A stretch of 64,000 bases of DNA, from the NCBI GenBank assembly GCA_041739345.1, contig JBGSNZ010000021.1, positions 1 through 64,000 on the forward strand. Reading direction: 5' to 3'. The translations under genes and the position numbers were made by a program. A model generated the notes under the pieces. The model saw nothing but the letters and a program-made list of their open reading frames with translations, ran no database searches and was not told the origin of the DNA. This DNA is from DIGJ01 sp041739345. Its GTDB lineage: Bacteria > Bacillota > Clostridia > Lachnospirales > Lachnospiraceae. Of the stretch, positions 36,184 through 45,690 are shown piece by piece; the first letter of the stretch is position 1; each line of letters starts with the position of its first letter.

Positions 36184-36338
36184 GCAGCTCTAAAGGTACG
36201 AGAAGGTGTAGTATAAGCAGATAACAGATGATAGGAAGCTCTTTCTTTTTGAGTGTAAGTGAAGTAAAATGTAACTAGATAACTTGTAATATATCACGCA
36301 AGAATAATGAATTAAAAATTGTCCCGGAGGTGTTTGAT

Positions 36339-38357
36339 ATGAAAAAAAGTGAAAATGAATTCAATATCAATATTTATGATATAAATGATGTGGTTATACT
36401 TCTTGATATTGCAGGGAAAATCATTTTATGGAATGAGATGGCGAAACATCTTTTGGGATATTCCGAGGAGGAAATGATGGGTAAAACCCTAGACCGTATC
36501 TTAGTGTCAGGGATGGATTCTTATGAAAATTATATTAAATCATTTTGTAGTCTCGAAATATTGGACCCGAAAAACACTTTTTCAAAACAGCAAGAATGTG
36601 TAGTGAAACAAAAAGATAACAAAAACATTGAGGTTTCAATTTCGTTTTCACTTGTTAAAATGAAAGGTGGCTTTGGTATTTTACTTTTGCTACATGACAT
36701 AAGCCGATACAAACAAAAAATGTATGAATTCCAAGATACAGAGAAGGAATATTTCGATTTCATGGAAAATGCTCCGATTGGAATTACTTGTTGTGACAAA
36801 GAGGGAAATATTACATATTTAAATCCTAAAACTTTAGAGATACTTGGTTCTAGTAGTTTGGAAGAAACAAAAAAGATTAATCTTACTACATTTCCATTAC
36901 TAGTCAAACATGGGTTTTCAGAGAAACTGATTGATTGTATGGAAAATAATAAAAGTGGAATGTATGAAATGAACTATCAATCAAAGTGGGGTAAAATAGT
37001 AAGTTTAAGACTTCATGTACAACCTAGTTTAGAAAGAAAAAAAGTAGTAGGTGCGCAGATTATCCTAGATGATATCACCGAGAAAGCGCAATTAGAAATC
37101 GAAAAAAGATACAAGCAAGAAAGACTCCAACTAATGCTGAAAGGGATTCCTAGTCCCGCATGGCTTATATCAAAAGACTTAATTATTTTAGATCAAAATA
37201 AATCCGCAGAACTCCTTTTTGAGAAAAAAATAGGAGACTTTGTTGGCGACGATACTACGGGTAATAGAAACAAATTATTAAACGTAGATCTTATTTCACA
37301 TAATACAGATACCATAAATCAAGAAGCTATATATGAAAATAAGGTATGGAGCATTTGGTGGATTCCTCTTGGCGAAGACATTTTTCTTTATTATGCGAAC
37401 GATATTACTAAATATAAAGAAATTGAAGAAAAACTTATGAATTTGTCGAATACAGATTCACTTACAGGACTTAAAAATAGACTCTTTTTTGATCAATTAA
37501 TAAAAGATGAAATAGAACTATCCAATGACTTTAAGAAACATCTTTCTATTATTATGTTGGATTTGGATCATTTTAAACATGTTAACGATACTTATGGACA
37601 TCCTGTAGGTGATGAAGTATTAAAACAAACAGCTGAGATAATAAATGAAACAATGCGTAAATCAGATACTTTAGCAAGAATGGGTGGCGAAGAATTTATG
37701 ATATTATTGACACAGACAGATAGTGAGGCTGCATGTGAAATGGCAGAAAAGATTCGCAAGGCGTTAGAAGATAGACTCCATCCTATTGTGGGAAAAGTAA
37801 CAGCAAGTTTTGGAGTTGCGGAAAGAAACAAAGGTGAATCTGCTGAAGATATGTATAAACATGTAGATGAAGCTCTCTACCTAGCAAAGGAGGGTGGGAG
37901 AAACCGTGTTGTCAGTTACGAAAGTATCAAGAATGCACAGCAGTTCATGGCTTTGGCACATCTTGAATGGAGTAGTGATCTTGAATGTAGCAATATTGTT
38001 ATAGATGAACAGCATAAACAACTTTTTTATATAGCCAATAGTCTTATTTTTATATCATTTTCAAAAGTTGACAAAGAAAAAATAGGAGAGCAACTTAGTA
38101 AGCTTCTTAATCATATTGAGGATCATTTTGTATATGAAGAAAAAGTATTGTCGGAAGCAAGATATCCAGATTATATGAAGCATACACAACTGCATAAGCA
38201 GTTATTAGAAAAAGCCCAAAAAATAAAAAAAAATTACCAAGAAGGAGTGTTAAAACCTTCAGAAATATTTTCTTTTTTGCTTGATGATGTTGTGGTTGGT
38301 CATCTGATGGAAGACGATATGAAATATTTTCCATATATTGGGTCTGAAAATAAATAA
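36339..38357 (+). CDS. PAS-GGDEF diguanylate cyclase with C-terminal hemerythrin
   Basis: A 672-residue cytoplasmic signalling protein. ATG 36339 has GGAGG eight bases upstream, preferred to GTG 36330. Two clear PAS domains (about residues 15-130 and 140-245), a third degenerate one to about 365, then GGDEF with LTGLKNRLFFDQ and the active-site ARMGGEEFMIL, and a bacteriohemerythrin module (IVIDEQHKQLF, HFVYEEKV, HTQLHKQL, GHLMEDD) with all His/Glu/Asp iron ligands. It should make c-di-GMP under oxygen- or redox-dependent control, by family logic. No inhibitory RxxD motif was checked in detail. Confidence 0.9.
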   Translation: MKKSENEFNINIYDINDVVILLDIAGKIILWNEMAKHLLGYSEEEMMGKTLDRILVSGMDSYENYIKSFCSLEILDPKNTFSKQQECVVKQKDNKNIEVSISFSLVKMKGGFGILLLLHDISRYKQKMYEFQDTEKEYFDFMENAPIGITCCDKEGNITYLNPKTLEILGSSSLEETKKINLTTFPLLVKHGFSEKLIDCMENNKSGMYEMNYQSKWGKIVSLRLHVQPSLERKKVVGAQIILDDITEKAQLEIEKRYKQERLQLMLKGIPSPAWLISKDLIILDQNKSAELLFEKKIGDFVGDDTTGNRNKLLNVDLISHNTDTINQEAIYENKVWSIWWIPLGEDIFLYYANDITKYKEIEEKLMNLSNTDSLTGLKNRLFFDQLIKDEIELSNDFKKHLSIIMLDLDHFKHVNDTYGHPVGDEVLKQTAEIINETMRKSDTLARMGGEEFMILLTQTDSEAACEMAEKIRKALEDRLHPIVGKVTASFGVAERNKGESAEDMYKHVDEALYLAKEGGRNRVVSYESIKNAQQFMALAHLEWSSDLECSNIVIDEQHKQLFYIANSLIFISFSKVDKEKIGEQLSKLLNHIEDHFVYEEKVLSEARYPDYMKHTQLHKQLLEKAQKIKKNYQEGVLKPSEIFSFLLDDVVVGHLMEDDMKYFPYIGSENK

Positions 38358-38370
38358 GTTTTTTAAATCA

Positions 38371-38445
38371 AAAATATAGGTTTTGTTCAATTTGCCTACC
38401 AGCGCACATGCTTTTTGTACGCTGATAGGCAAATTGGCACCAAAT
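38371..38445 (+). repeat. palindromic element 2 of a dispersed family
   Basis: Outer end AGGTTTTGTTCAATTTGC on the plus strand and GCAAATTGG at the other end; arms 38388-38408 and 38416-38436 are 21 bases with two mismatches. It lies between convergent genes (the cyclase and the secreted hydrolase) and shares its ends with elements 1 and 3. Confidence 0.75.
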
Positions 38446-38486
38446 CAATATTAAAAGCAAATGGTGATACAAAAAAAATAAATTAA

Positions 38487-40040
38487 TTACTTCACTTTGG
38501 CACATTCGTCAAAAATTCGAACCAAGCCCTCAGGGATTACATTATATAAGGGGTATTGAATATAGTTCAGGTCATGATCGTTCTGATCGAATATGAAGGC
38601 CTTTATATTTGTCTTACTCTTAGCTCGATATGCCTCATAGATATCGTAAACACCTTGAAGTGGCACATTCTGGTCATAAACACCGTGAAAAATATTGATA
38701 GGTATATTTAACTTCAAAAGAGTGTCCTTGTTGGCTTTTAGCTGTGCGTGACCGGTAAGCCATTCCAAAGTAATCTGGAAGTAATTATTCCAGAGCCATT
38801 CATCGTCCCCCTTCGCTATAGCACCCAATACTTTATTTCTTTGTTCAACCAAAAGAGCGGCAAAATCAGCTTTCGTAAGCTTCTTATCCTTGTTAATATC
38901 CAATTGCACGAATTTAACGCCGCCGAGCGTTGAACTTATTAAACCGTTTGGATCTAAATCAAATTCCTTCTTTGTTATTACTCCATCGAAATTGGTATCA
39001 AAATACCTGCAATAAAAAATCATGGAGGAAGCACCGGATAACTGCCATTCGATAATATCCTGCATTTTTTCGTTACAATATCCTGCCAGCATTAAAGAGG
39101 AAACCTCAACATTTTTTCGCTCCGCTACCAGAGGGGCAATAATCGTTCCTTCACTCCAGCCAAGCAGAACAATCTTTGCATCTTTCAGCTTTTCATTCTT
39201 CTTCAATTCCGTAATCATAGCTTCGATATCTTTTGCCTGATTATTAGGGGTATATTTTATGTACTCCTTCTTGTCGATGGCATCATACATTGGTGGCTCT
39301 GTTCCTATATCAACGCCGCGGGTATTATATCGGAAAAAACCTACCTGTCTCTTTCCAAGCTCCTGTGCAAACAAATCATAATAATTAAATTCCTTGCCAC
39401 CAATCAGTCTATGATTGTCGTAAGTATTTGGCCCAGTACCGGGAACAAATATAACTAAGGTGGATACATTTGAAGCGTTAACTGGCAAATCCAGCTTTCC
39501 GGTTAGGGTATAGCCGTCAAAGGACTTGATTTTTAAGAGTTCACAAGTGGTTGCATTTCCTGCAGGAGTCTCATTCTTCTTTGTGGAGCCGGGTAATGTC
39601 ACAAAGGCGGTATGGACTCTGTTGTCCCAGGTCGTTTGGCAATGCAAGAAGGTAGAGACAAATTCCAGGGACACATAGACTTCTTTGCTTTTCCTGATAG
39701 GAGAAATAGCTGTTTTAACTACCTTATTATTTAGCTTAATAATACTATCTTTGCCTGACTTTGACAGAGTAATTTTGATGGTATCTTTGCCGTGTTTGAT
39801 GATAACGGTATCTACGCTTTTACTCCATGCTACATTAGCCCCAAGTTTTTCGCTAGTTGCAAACAGTGGAATCATTGCATTTCCTTTGACATCAATATAT
39901 GGCTGTGTATCCTGAGGGTAAAGTACAAGCTCATTATCAACCGCAATATGAACAACTGGCTGTTTCGCTGCATAAGCAGTTGTTGGTAAAGTAAATATCA
40001 TCACAAGTGCAATGATAAAAGTAATGAATGATTTTCTCAT
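38487..40040 (-). CDS. secreted alpha/beta hydrolase with copper-amine-oxidase-like N domain and EF-hand pair
   Basis: A 517-residue exported protein; the ATG at 40040 (after GGGAG) is preferred to the one at 40052. Signal peptide ends near TAYAAKQ. Residues 30-150 are the copper amine oxidase N-terminal-like domain common in clostridial wall proteins (PYIDVKGNAMIPL). The hydrolase follows with FVPGTGPN and the nucleophile S in LLGWSEGTI; DQNVP and NDHDL provide the acid and base. An inserted calcium pair, DTNFDGVITKKEF and DINKDKKLTKADF, splits the lid. Substrate unknown. Confidence 0.85.
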   Translation of the reverse strand: MRKSFITFIIALVMIFTLPTTAYAAKQPVVHIAVDNELVLYPQDTQPYIDVKGNAMIPLFATSEKLGANVAWSKSVDTVIIKHGKDTIKITLSKSGKDSIIKLNNKVVKTAISPIRKSKEVYVSLEFVSTFLHCQTTWDNRVHTAFVTLPGSTKKNETPAGNATTCELLKIKSFDGYTLTGKLDLPVNASNVSTLVIFVPGTGPNTYDNHRLIGGKEFNYYDLFAQELGKRQVGFFRYNTRGVDIGTEPPMYDAIDKKEYIKYTPNNQAKDIEAMITELKKNEKLKDAKIVLLGWSEGTIIAPLVAERKNVEVSSLMLAGYCNEKMQDIIEWQLSGASSMIFYCRYFDTNFDGVITKKEFDLDPNGLISSTLGGVKFVQLDINKDKKLTKADFAALLVEQRNKVLGAIAKGDDEWLWNNYFQITLEWLTGHAQLKANKDTLLKLNIPINIFHGVYDQNVPLQGVYDIYEAYRAKSKTNIKAFIFDQNDHDLNYIQYPLYNVIPEGLVRIFDECAKVK

Positions 40041-40230
40041 GTTTTCTCCCATTCTGCCGTCAGAGACGGTATTCGTTTATATTGTAAGACTTTACCATAT
40101 TATATTGGATATAGTTGCAATATACAATCATAATTTTGCGTATAGAATCGTAAAACTAGATGTATAATATTACAACGAATTTGCTCAAATTGTCAGTATA
40201 TATAAAAGAAAATATATTTGTGCAAAACTA

Positions 40231-40259
40231 TTGAAAAGTATTTGAATAAATGATAGAAT
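40231..40259 (+). promoter_or_regulatory. rubredoxin promoter
   Basis: TTGAAA at 40231-40236, 17 bases, TAGAAT at 40254-40259, ending 28 bases before the rubredoxin ATG. Confidence 0.65.
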
Positions 40260-40287
40260 AAATCAAATTTAATGAAGGAGGTGCAAT

Positions 40288-40443
40288 ATGCAAAAGTATG
40301 AATGTCCTTGTGGTTATGTTTATGATCCAGAATTAGGTGATCCAGATAATGGAGTAGCTCCAGGCACAGCTTGGGAAGATGTTCCAGAAGATTGGACATG
40401 TCCAACATGTGGATTAGATAAAGATTCATTTTCAGAAATCTAA
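40288..40443 (+). CDS. rubredoxin
   Basis: A 51-residue iron protein with AAGGAGG ahead of its ATG. It reads MQKYECPCGYVYDP, then GDPDNGVAPGTAWEDVP and CPTCGLDKDSF. The Fe(Cys)4 site is C6, C8, and the CPTC pair. The first knuckle is C-x-C-G rather than the usual C-x-x-C-G, a one-residue deletion variant. Rubredoxins pass electrons to rubrerythrin, superoxide reductase or flavodiiron enzymes in anaerobes. The 52-codon length explains why it is easily missed. Confidence 0.93.
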   Translation: MQKYECPCGYVYDPELGDPDNGVAPGTAWEDVPEDWTCPTCGLDKDSFSEI

Positions 40444-40499
40444 TGCTACATATCTTGATATGTCTTGATTATTGAAACTATGATTATTATAAATGTACG

Positions 40500-40540
40500 A
40501 AAAGTCAGTGAATCGATTAGCAGATACGCTGACTTTTTTT
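40500..40540 (+). terminator. terminator after rubredoxin
   Basis: AAAGTCAG at 40501-40508 pairs with CTGACTTT at 40529-40536, followed by TTTT. Near-identical in layout to the terminator at 45520. Confidence 0.85.
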
Positions 40541-40607
40541 ATGTTAAAGATAGAATTTATCATTTCATTTATCAGCAGCAATGGTAAATAGTTCAATAAA
40601 GATTCCC

Positions 40608-40636
40608 TTGAATTCAGATGATTAACGTGTTATACT
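40608..40636 (+). promoter_or_regulatory. liv operon promoter
   Basis: TTGAAT at 40608-40613, 17 bases, TATACT at 40631-40636. Confidence 0.65.
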
Positions 40637-40648
40637 AATGAAGTATAT

Positions 40649-40664
40649 AAAGACAATTGTCTTT
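40649..40664 (+). promoter_or_regulatory. perfect palindrome at the liv transcription start
   Basis: AAAGACAATTGTCTTT is a perfect 16-base palindrome about 13 bases after the -10, followed by another AAAGAC half-site. It is the expected place for a repressor operator. The binding protein is not known. Confidence 0.6.
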
Positions 40665-40697
40665 ACTGAAAAGACTTTGAGAGGAGAGTAATTATTT

Positions 40698-41870
40698 ATG
40701 AAAAAGAAATTATTGGCAATTGTGCTTTGTCTGAGTTTATCTGTTAGCGTATTAACTGGCTGCGGCAGTAAATCAGAAAGTGCTGGTAATGTAATCAAAA
40801 TTGGTGTATTTGAGCCATTAACTGGAGAGAATGGCGGTGGAGGTTTCCAGGAAGTCATGGGGATGCGTTACGCAAATGAAGTTTACCCTACGATTGACAT
40901 TGATGGCGTAACATATGATATTGAATTAGTAGAGGTTGATAACAAAAGTGATAAGACAGAAGCAGTAAGTGCAGCCCAAAGTTTAATCAGTTCCGATGTT
41001 AAAGCAGTATTAGGATCTTATGGATCTGGTGTATCAATCGCAGCAGGTGAATTTTTCAAAGAAGCAGGTATTCCTGCAATTGGAGCTTCTTGTACTAACC
41101 CTCAAGTTACACTTGGCAACGATTTTTATTTCCGTGTATGTTTCCTTGATCCTTTCCAAGGTACGGTTATGGCAAACTATGCTTATCAAGAAAATGCAAA
41201 GACAGCTGCGGTTATTACACAGCTGGGGGATGATTATTCCTCAGGTCTTGGTAGTTTCTTTGTATCAGCATTCAAAGAGCTTGCAGGTGATAGTGCGATT
41301 GTAAGCGAGGAACAGTTCCAGACAAATCAGACAGACTTTAAGGCAATTCTAACGAATGTAAAAGCAAAAAACCCAGATGTAATCTTTGCGCCTTCTTCCA
41401 TAGCGACCGCTCCTTTGATTATCAAGCAAGCACGTGAACTTGGCATTACTTGCCCTATTATGGCTGGTGATACTTGGGAAAACTCAACAATCGTTGAAAA
41501 TGCTGGAGAATCTGCAGAGGGTATTGTATTATCAACGTTCTTTGATGATGCAGCACCAGCGAACAAAGAGGCAGAGTCTTTTGTTACTGGATTTAAGGAT
41601 TATCTCAAGAAGAATAATCAGTCGGAAATTATTCCAGCTGTATCTGCACTTGGATATGATGCATATTTAGTAGCACTACAGGCAATCAAAGACGCAGCGT
41701 CCACTGATTCAACAAAGATACGTGATGCAATGGTGAACGTACAAATTGATGGAGTTACCGGTTCGATTTCATTCGACGAAAATGGAGATGCAAAGAAAGA
41801 TATGGCATTTATCAAAACGGTTGAAAATGGTGAATTCAAATTCTTAAAGACTGTAACCGTCACTAAATAA
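40698..41870 (+). CDS. branched-chain amino acid ABC transporter substrate-binding lipoprotein
   Basis: A 390-residue lipoprotein (signal peptide with lipobox L-T-G-C22) of the LivJ/LivK type (PBP type 1). It delivers leucine/isoleucine/valine or a related substrate such as urea or amides to the membrane complex encoded next; the family motifs are IKIGVFEPLTGENGGGG and IGASCTNPQVT. First gene of a complete five-gene operon. Confidence 0.92.
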   Translation: MKKKLLAIVLCLSLSVSVLTGCGSKSESAGNVIKIGVFEPLTGENGGGGFQEVMGMRYANEVYPTIDIDGVTYDIELVEVDNKSDKTEAVSAAQSLISSDVKAVLGSYGSGVSIAAGEFFKEAGIPAIGASCTNPQVTLGNDFYFRVCFLDPFQGTVMANYAYQENAKTAAVITQLGDDYSSGLGSFFVSAFKELAGDSAIVSEEQFQTNQTDFKAILTNVKAKNPDVIFAPSSIATAPLIIKQARELGITCPIMAGDTWENSTIVENAGESAEGIVLSTFFDDAAPANKEAESFVTGFKDYLKKNNQSEIIPAVSALGYDAYLVALQAIKDAASTDSTKIRDAMVNVQIDGVTGSISFDENGDAKKDMAFIKTVENGEFKFLKTVTVTK

Positions 41871-41943
41871 AGTATTTCTTTTGTAGAGGTTGCCTTTCAT
41901 TTTTTAGGCAGCCTTTACTATATTAATTTTTGGAGGACATCTC

Positions 41944-42825
41944 ATGACTTTATCGACTCTTTTTCAACATGCTTTAACAGGAATATCGCTTGGAGGTGCC
42001 TACGCACTGATTGCCATCGGATATACAATGGTTTACGGTATACTTCGTATGATAAATTTTGCTCATGGCGATATATTTATGATGGCGGGTTATTTTATGA
42101 TTTTTTCTATGGCAGTTTTACCATGGTGGGTTTCGATTCTACTGGTATGCGTTCTTACAATTATTCTAGGCGTGACGATAGAACGTACTGCCTATAAACC
42201 GATTCGATCTGCACCCCGTATGTCAATCATGATTTCTGCGATTGGCGTATCCTATTTATTACAGAATTTGGCTACTTACTTATTTACTGCACTTCCTCGT
42301 GCATATCCAGAAATTCCTTTCCTTAAGAAGATATTTCACATTGGAAGCATTTCTTCCTCTGTGGTTACTTTTATTACACCTGTATTAACCATTCTGTTGG
42401 CTATGGGGCTTATGTTTCTTATCAATCATACAAAAATCGGTATGGCGATGCGTGCCGTATCCAAGGACATGGAAACTGCTCAACTAATGGGTATCAAAAT
42501 CAACAATACCATAAGTACCACCTTTGTGATTGGTTCTTTGCTGGCGGCTATCGGCTCTATTCTTTACTTTACTGACCGTATGTCGGTAACTCCTTTTAGC
42601 GGAACATTACCTGGTTTAAAATGTTTTATTGCTGCTGTTCTTGGCGGTATTGGAAGTATTCCAGGTGCTGTAGTTGGAGGTTTTATTATAGGAATTTGCG
42701 AGACGTTTCTTGTAGCGTTTGGATACTCAACTTACAGTGATGCATTTACATTTATATTATTAATCATTATCCTTCTGTGCCGCCCAACAGGATTGTTTGG
42801 CGAGAAGATGATAGATAAGGTATAG
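41944..42825 (+). CDS. LivH-type permease
   Basis: A 293-residue permease with about eight helices; the signature GGAYALIAIGYTMVYGILRMINFAHGDIFM is diagnostic (here in parts: ALIAIGYTMVYGI and MINFAHGD). It follows the binding protein by 73 bases and has GGAGG before its ATG. Pairs with the LivM-type permease. Confidence 0.93.
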   Translation: MTLSTLFQHALTGISLGGAYALIAIGYTMVYGILRMINFAHGDIFMMAGYFMIFSMAVLPWWVSILLVCVLTIILGVTIERTAYKPIRSAPRMSIMISAIGVSYLLQNLATYLFTALPRAYPEIPFLKKIFHIGSISSSVVTFITPVLTILLAMGLMFLINHTKIGMAMRAVSKDMETAQLMGIKINNTISTTFVIGSLLAAIGSILYFTDRMSVTPFSGTLPGLKCFIAAVLGGIGSIPGAVVGGFIIGICETFLVAFGYSTYSDAFTFILLIIILLCRPTGLFGEKMIDKV

Positions 42826-42838
42826 GGGGAAAACTAAA

Positions 42839-43951
42839 ATGAAAAAGTCTAAAAATTTGATATATTCCGCAATTTTTGGAATAATCATCCTTTTACTTCT
42901 CTTCTTCTTAGAAGCAAATAAATTTGAGTATGGTATGGCTTATACCATATTACAAAAAGGTATGATTTTAGCAGTTGTAGCCGTATCGATGAACCTTGTT
43001 ACTGGATTTACGGGCTTATTCTCCTTAGGTCAGGCAGGTTTTATGGCAATTGGAGCTTATGTAACAGGAATTTTTCTGATTCCAGCTGAAAGTATTCAAG
43101 AAGTATATTATATCAGTGGTGTTAATCCGGCAATTGCAAGCTTTAAAAACTGGATTGAATCTGGTCCGGCATTTTTACAGCCGATGATTCCATACCTTGC
43201 TTTAATTATGGGTGGTTTGTTAGCTGCTTTATTTGCTGCAGTGATAGGCTATCCAGTGCTTCGGCTGAAAAGCGATTATCTGGCAATTGCAACACTTGGG
43301 TTTTCTGAGATTATGCGTGCAATTATTTCAAGTCCTCAAATGGACACAGTTACCAATGGTTCCTATGGTCTAAAGAAAATCCCTGGGTTTACTTCTATAT
43401 TTGAGCCCTTTGGAATTATGACAGTATGTATTTTATTAATGGTACTTTTGCTTCGTAGTACTTACGGACGCGCATTTAGAGCTATTCGTGAGGATGAAAT
43501 TGCTGCTGAGGCAATGGGGATTAACTTAGCAAAACATAAACAGATGTCTTTTATTATTGGCTCTTTTTTCTCCGCAGTAAGTGGCGGTATGCTTGCAATG
43601 TTTATGCGTTCGATTGATTCAAAGTCATTTAGCGTATCCTTGACCTATGATATCTTGCTGATAGTAGTAATTGGAGGTATTGGAAGTGTATCAGGCAGCG
43701 TGATTGCAGCACTTTTAGTAACAGCAAGCAAGGAGTGGTGGCTTCGTTTCTTTGATAATCCATTATTTATCGGTGGAGTTCAGATACCGTTATTTAGAAC
43801 CGGTTTTCGTATGGTTATTTTCTCTGTGATTTTACTTGTTGTCGTACTATTTTATCAGAGAGGAATTATGGGCAAGAACGAGTTCTCCTGGGATCGCCTT
43901 GAAAAAAGGCTCTTAAAGCTATTTAAAAGGGGAGGTGCCAAGAATGCCTAA
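42839..43951 (+). CDS. LivM-type permease
   Basis: A 370-residue permease with about ten helices, containing SLGQAGFMAIGAYVTGI and the C-terminal GGIGSVSGSVIAALLV. It lies 13 bases after the LivH-type gene and overlaps the ATPase gene by eight bases. Confidence 0.92.
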   Translation: MKKSKNLIYSAIFGIIILLLLFFLEANKFEYGMAYTILQKGMILAVVAVSMNLVTGFTGLFSLGQAGFMAIGAYVTGIFLIPAESIQEVYYISGVNPAIASFKNWIESGPAFLQPMIPYLALIMGGLLAALFAAVIGYPVLRLKSDYLAIATLGFSEIMRAIISSPQMDTVTNGSYGLKKIPGFTSIFEPFGIMTVCILLMVLLLRSTYGRAFRAIREDEIAAEAMGINLAKHKQMSFIIGSFFSAVSGGMLAMFMRSIDSKSFSVSLTYDILLIVVIGGIGSVSGSVIAALLVTASKEWWLRFFDNPLFIGGVQIPLFRTGFRMVIFSVILLVVVLFYQRGIMGKNEFSWDRLEKRLLKLFKRGGAKNA

Positions 43952-44792
43952 CCATATTTTAAGCGTGAATGATATCACCATGCAGTTTGGTGGAGTTGTA
44001 GCGGTAAACAACCTTTCTTTAGAGGTGAACCAAAATGAAATCGTATCATTGATTGGACCAAACGGTGCAGGTAAGACAACCGCCTTCAATGTAATTACAG
44101 GTGTTTATGCACCTACAAATGGTGCAGTATATGTGAAAGATAATATAATTACTAGCAATTATCCAAAATCTGCGATGAAAAAGCTGTATGCTGGTGAAAA
44201 TAATGGTAAGTACACAACTACCATCAAAAAAACACCAGATCAAATCACAAAGCTTGGTGTTGCTCGTACTTTTCAAAATATACGTCTTTTCAAAGAGCTT
44301 ACTGCGTTTGAAAATGTTCTCATAGCAAAGCATATGCTCTATAAATCTAACTTCTTGTCTGCTACCTTATGTTTGAATCATAAAGAAGAAAAGGCAATGC
44401 GCGAAGAGACAATGAAGTTACTTGATATTTTAGGGCTTACTGAAGTAAAGGATGAGATAGCAAGTTCCCTTCCTTATGGCCAGCAGCGTCATTTAGAGAT
44501 TGCCCGTGCGCTTGCGACCAATCCGGAACTATTACTTCTTGATGAACCTGCGGCAGGTATGAATCCACAAGAAACGGATGAACTGACAAAGTTTATCTAT
44601 GACATTCGTAAAAAGTTTAACCTTACTGTATTCATGATTGAGCATCATATGGACTTGGTTATGGATATATCAGATCGTATTTATGTTCTTGATTTTGGCA
44701 AATTAATTGCTTCCGGAACTCCGGAAGAAATACAAAATAATCAACGTGTTATTGATGCATATTTGGGGGTACAGGAAGATGGAGAAGAATAA
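43944..44792 (+). CDS. LivG-type ATP-binding protein
   Basis: A 282-residue ATPase. ATG 43944 has GGAGG eight bases upstream; the GTG at 43935 would give three more residues. Walker A GPNGAGKTT near residue 40, Walker B LLLLDEPAAGMNPQE and the Liv-type C-terminal LDFGKLIASGTPEEI. An insertion of about 30 residues (ITSNYPKSAMKKLYAG) precedes the ARTFQNIRLF segment. Overlaps the next gene by 14 bases. Confidence 0.92.
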   Translation: MPNHILSVNDITMQFGGVVAVNNLSLEVNQNEIVSLIGPNGAGKTTAFNVITGVYAPTNGAVYVKDNIITSNYPKSAMKKLYAGENNGKYTTTIKKTPDQITKLGVARTFQNIRLFKELTAFENVLIAKHMLYKSNFLSATLCLNHKEEKAMREETMKLLDILGLTEVKDEIASSLPYGQQRHLEIARALATNPELLLLDEPAAGMNPQETDELTKFIYDIRKKFNLTVFMIEHHMDLVMDISDRIYVLDFGKLIASGTPEEIQNNQRVIDAYLGVQEDGEE

Positions 44793-45504
44793 TTTATTAA
44801 CATTAGACAATCTATATGTATCCTATGGAGGTATCCAGGCGGTAAAGGGAATCAGTCTTACCGTACCCAAGGGTGAGATTGTTACCTTGATTGGCGCCAA
44901 CGGTGCAGGAAAGAGCACCATACTTCGCGCTATCTCGGGCTTAGTAAAAGCAGAAAGTGGTAAAATCTTTTACAAAGATGAAGATATCACCGGTATGCAA
45001 ACTACTTCGATTGTAGAAAAAGGGATTACGCTTGTACCGGAAGGGCGACATGTATTCCCAGATTTAACTGTATTGGAAAACTTGAAAATCGGAGCTTATT
45101 TACGAAAAGATAATTTGCAAGATGATATCAACTGGATATATAAGCTATTTCCAAGATTACAGGAGCGTTCCTGGCAGATGGCAGGTACCTTATCCGGAGG
45201 GGAACAACAGATGTTAGCAGTTGGTCGCGCACTTATGAGTAAACCAGAGCTAATCATGATGGATGAACCCTCACTTGGTCTTGCACCAATTATCGTGAAT
45301 GATATTATGGAGATTATAAAGACAATCAATAAAGAAGGCGTTACAATCCTTCTAGTGGAGCAAAATGCGAATCTTGCTTTAAAAATAGCTCACACGGGTT
45401 ATGTATGCGAAACAGGCAATATTACGCTTAAGGGCACCGGTATGGAACTTTTAAGCGATGAAAGTGTAAAGGCTGCATATCTAGGGAAGGCACGAAGAAA
45501 GTAA
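44779..45504 (+). CDS. LivF-type ATP-binding protein
   Basis: A 241-residue ATPase. ATG 44779 gives the usual LivF start (MEKNNLLTLDNLYVSYGG); the longer frame from 44707 lies in the previous gene. Walker A GANGAGKST, signature LSGGEQQMLAVGRAL, Walker B LIMMDEPSLGLAP. Completes the transporter. Confidence 0.92.
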   Translation: MEKNNLLTLDNLYVSYGGIQAVKGISLTVPKGEIVTLIGANGAGKSTILRAISGLVKAESGKIFYKDEDITGMQTTSIVEKGITLVPEGRHVFPDLTVLENLKIGAYLRKDNLQDDINWIYKLFPRLQERSWQMAGTLSGGEQQMLAVGRALMSKPELIMMDEPSLGLAPIIVNDIMEIIKTINKEGVTILLVEQNANLALKIAHTGYVCETGNITLKGTGMELLSDESVKAAYLGKARRK

Positions 45505-45519
45505 TTATTAGTACAGTAT

Positions 45520-45560
45520 AAAAAGTCAGTAAATCTATTCGTAGAGATACTGACTTTTTT
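45520..45560 (+). terminator. liv operon terminator
   Basis: AAAAGTCAGT at 45521-45530 pairs with ACTGACTTTT at 45549-45558, then TT. It matches the rubredoxin terminator at 27 of 34 aligned bases. Confidence 0.9.
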
Positions 45561-45690
45561 GATTATTTGCTTTATTCAAACAAAAAAGGAAATAGTGGGT
45601 TGTTTTGTATATTAATGGAATTTATTCTAGAAATGCGCTATAATATGAGTGAATTATTGTACATGTTAGTAAGAAAAGAGGGAATGGTTC

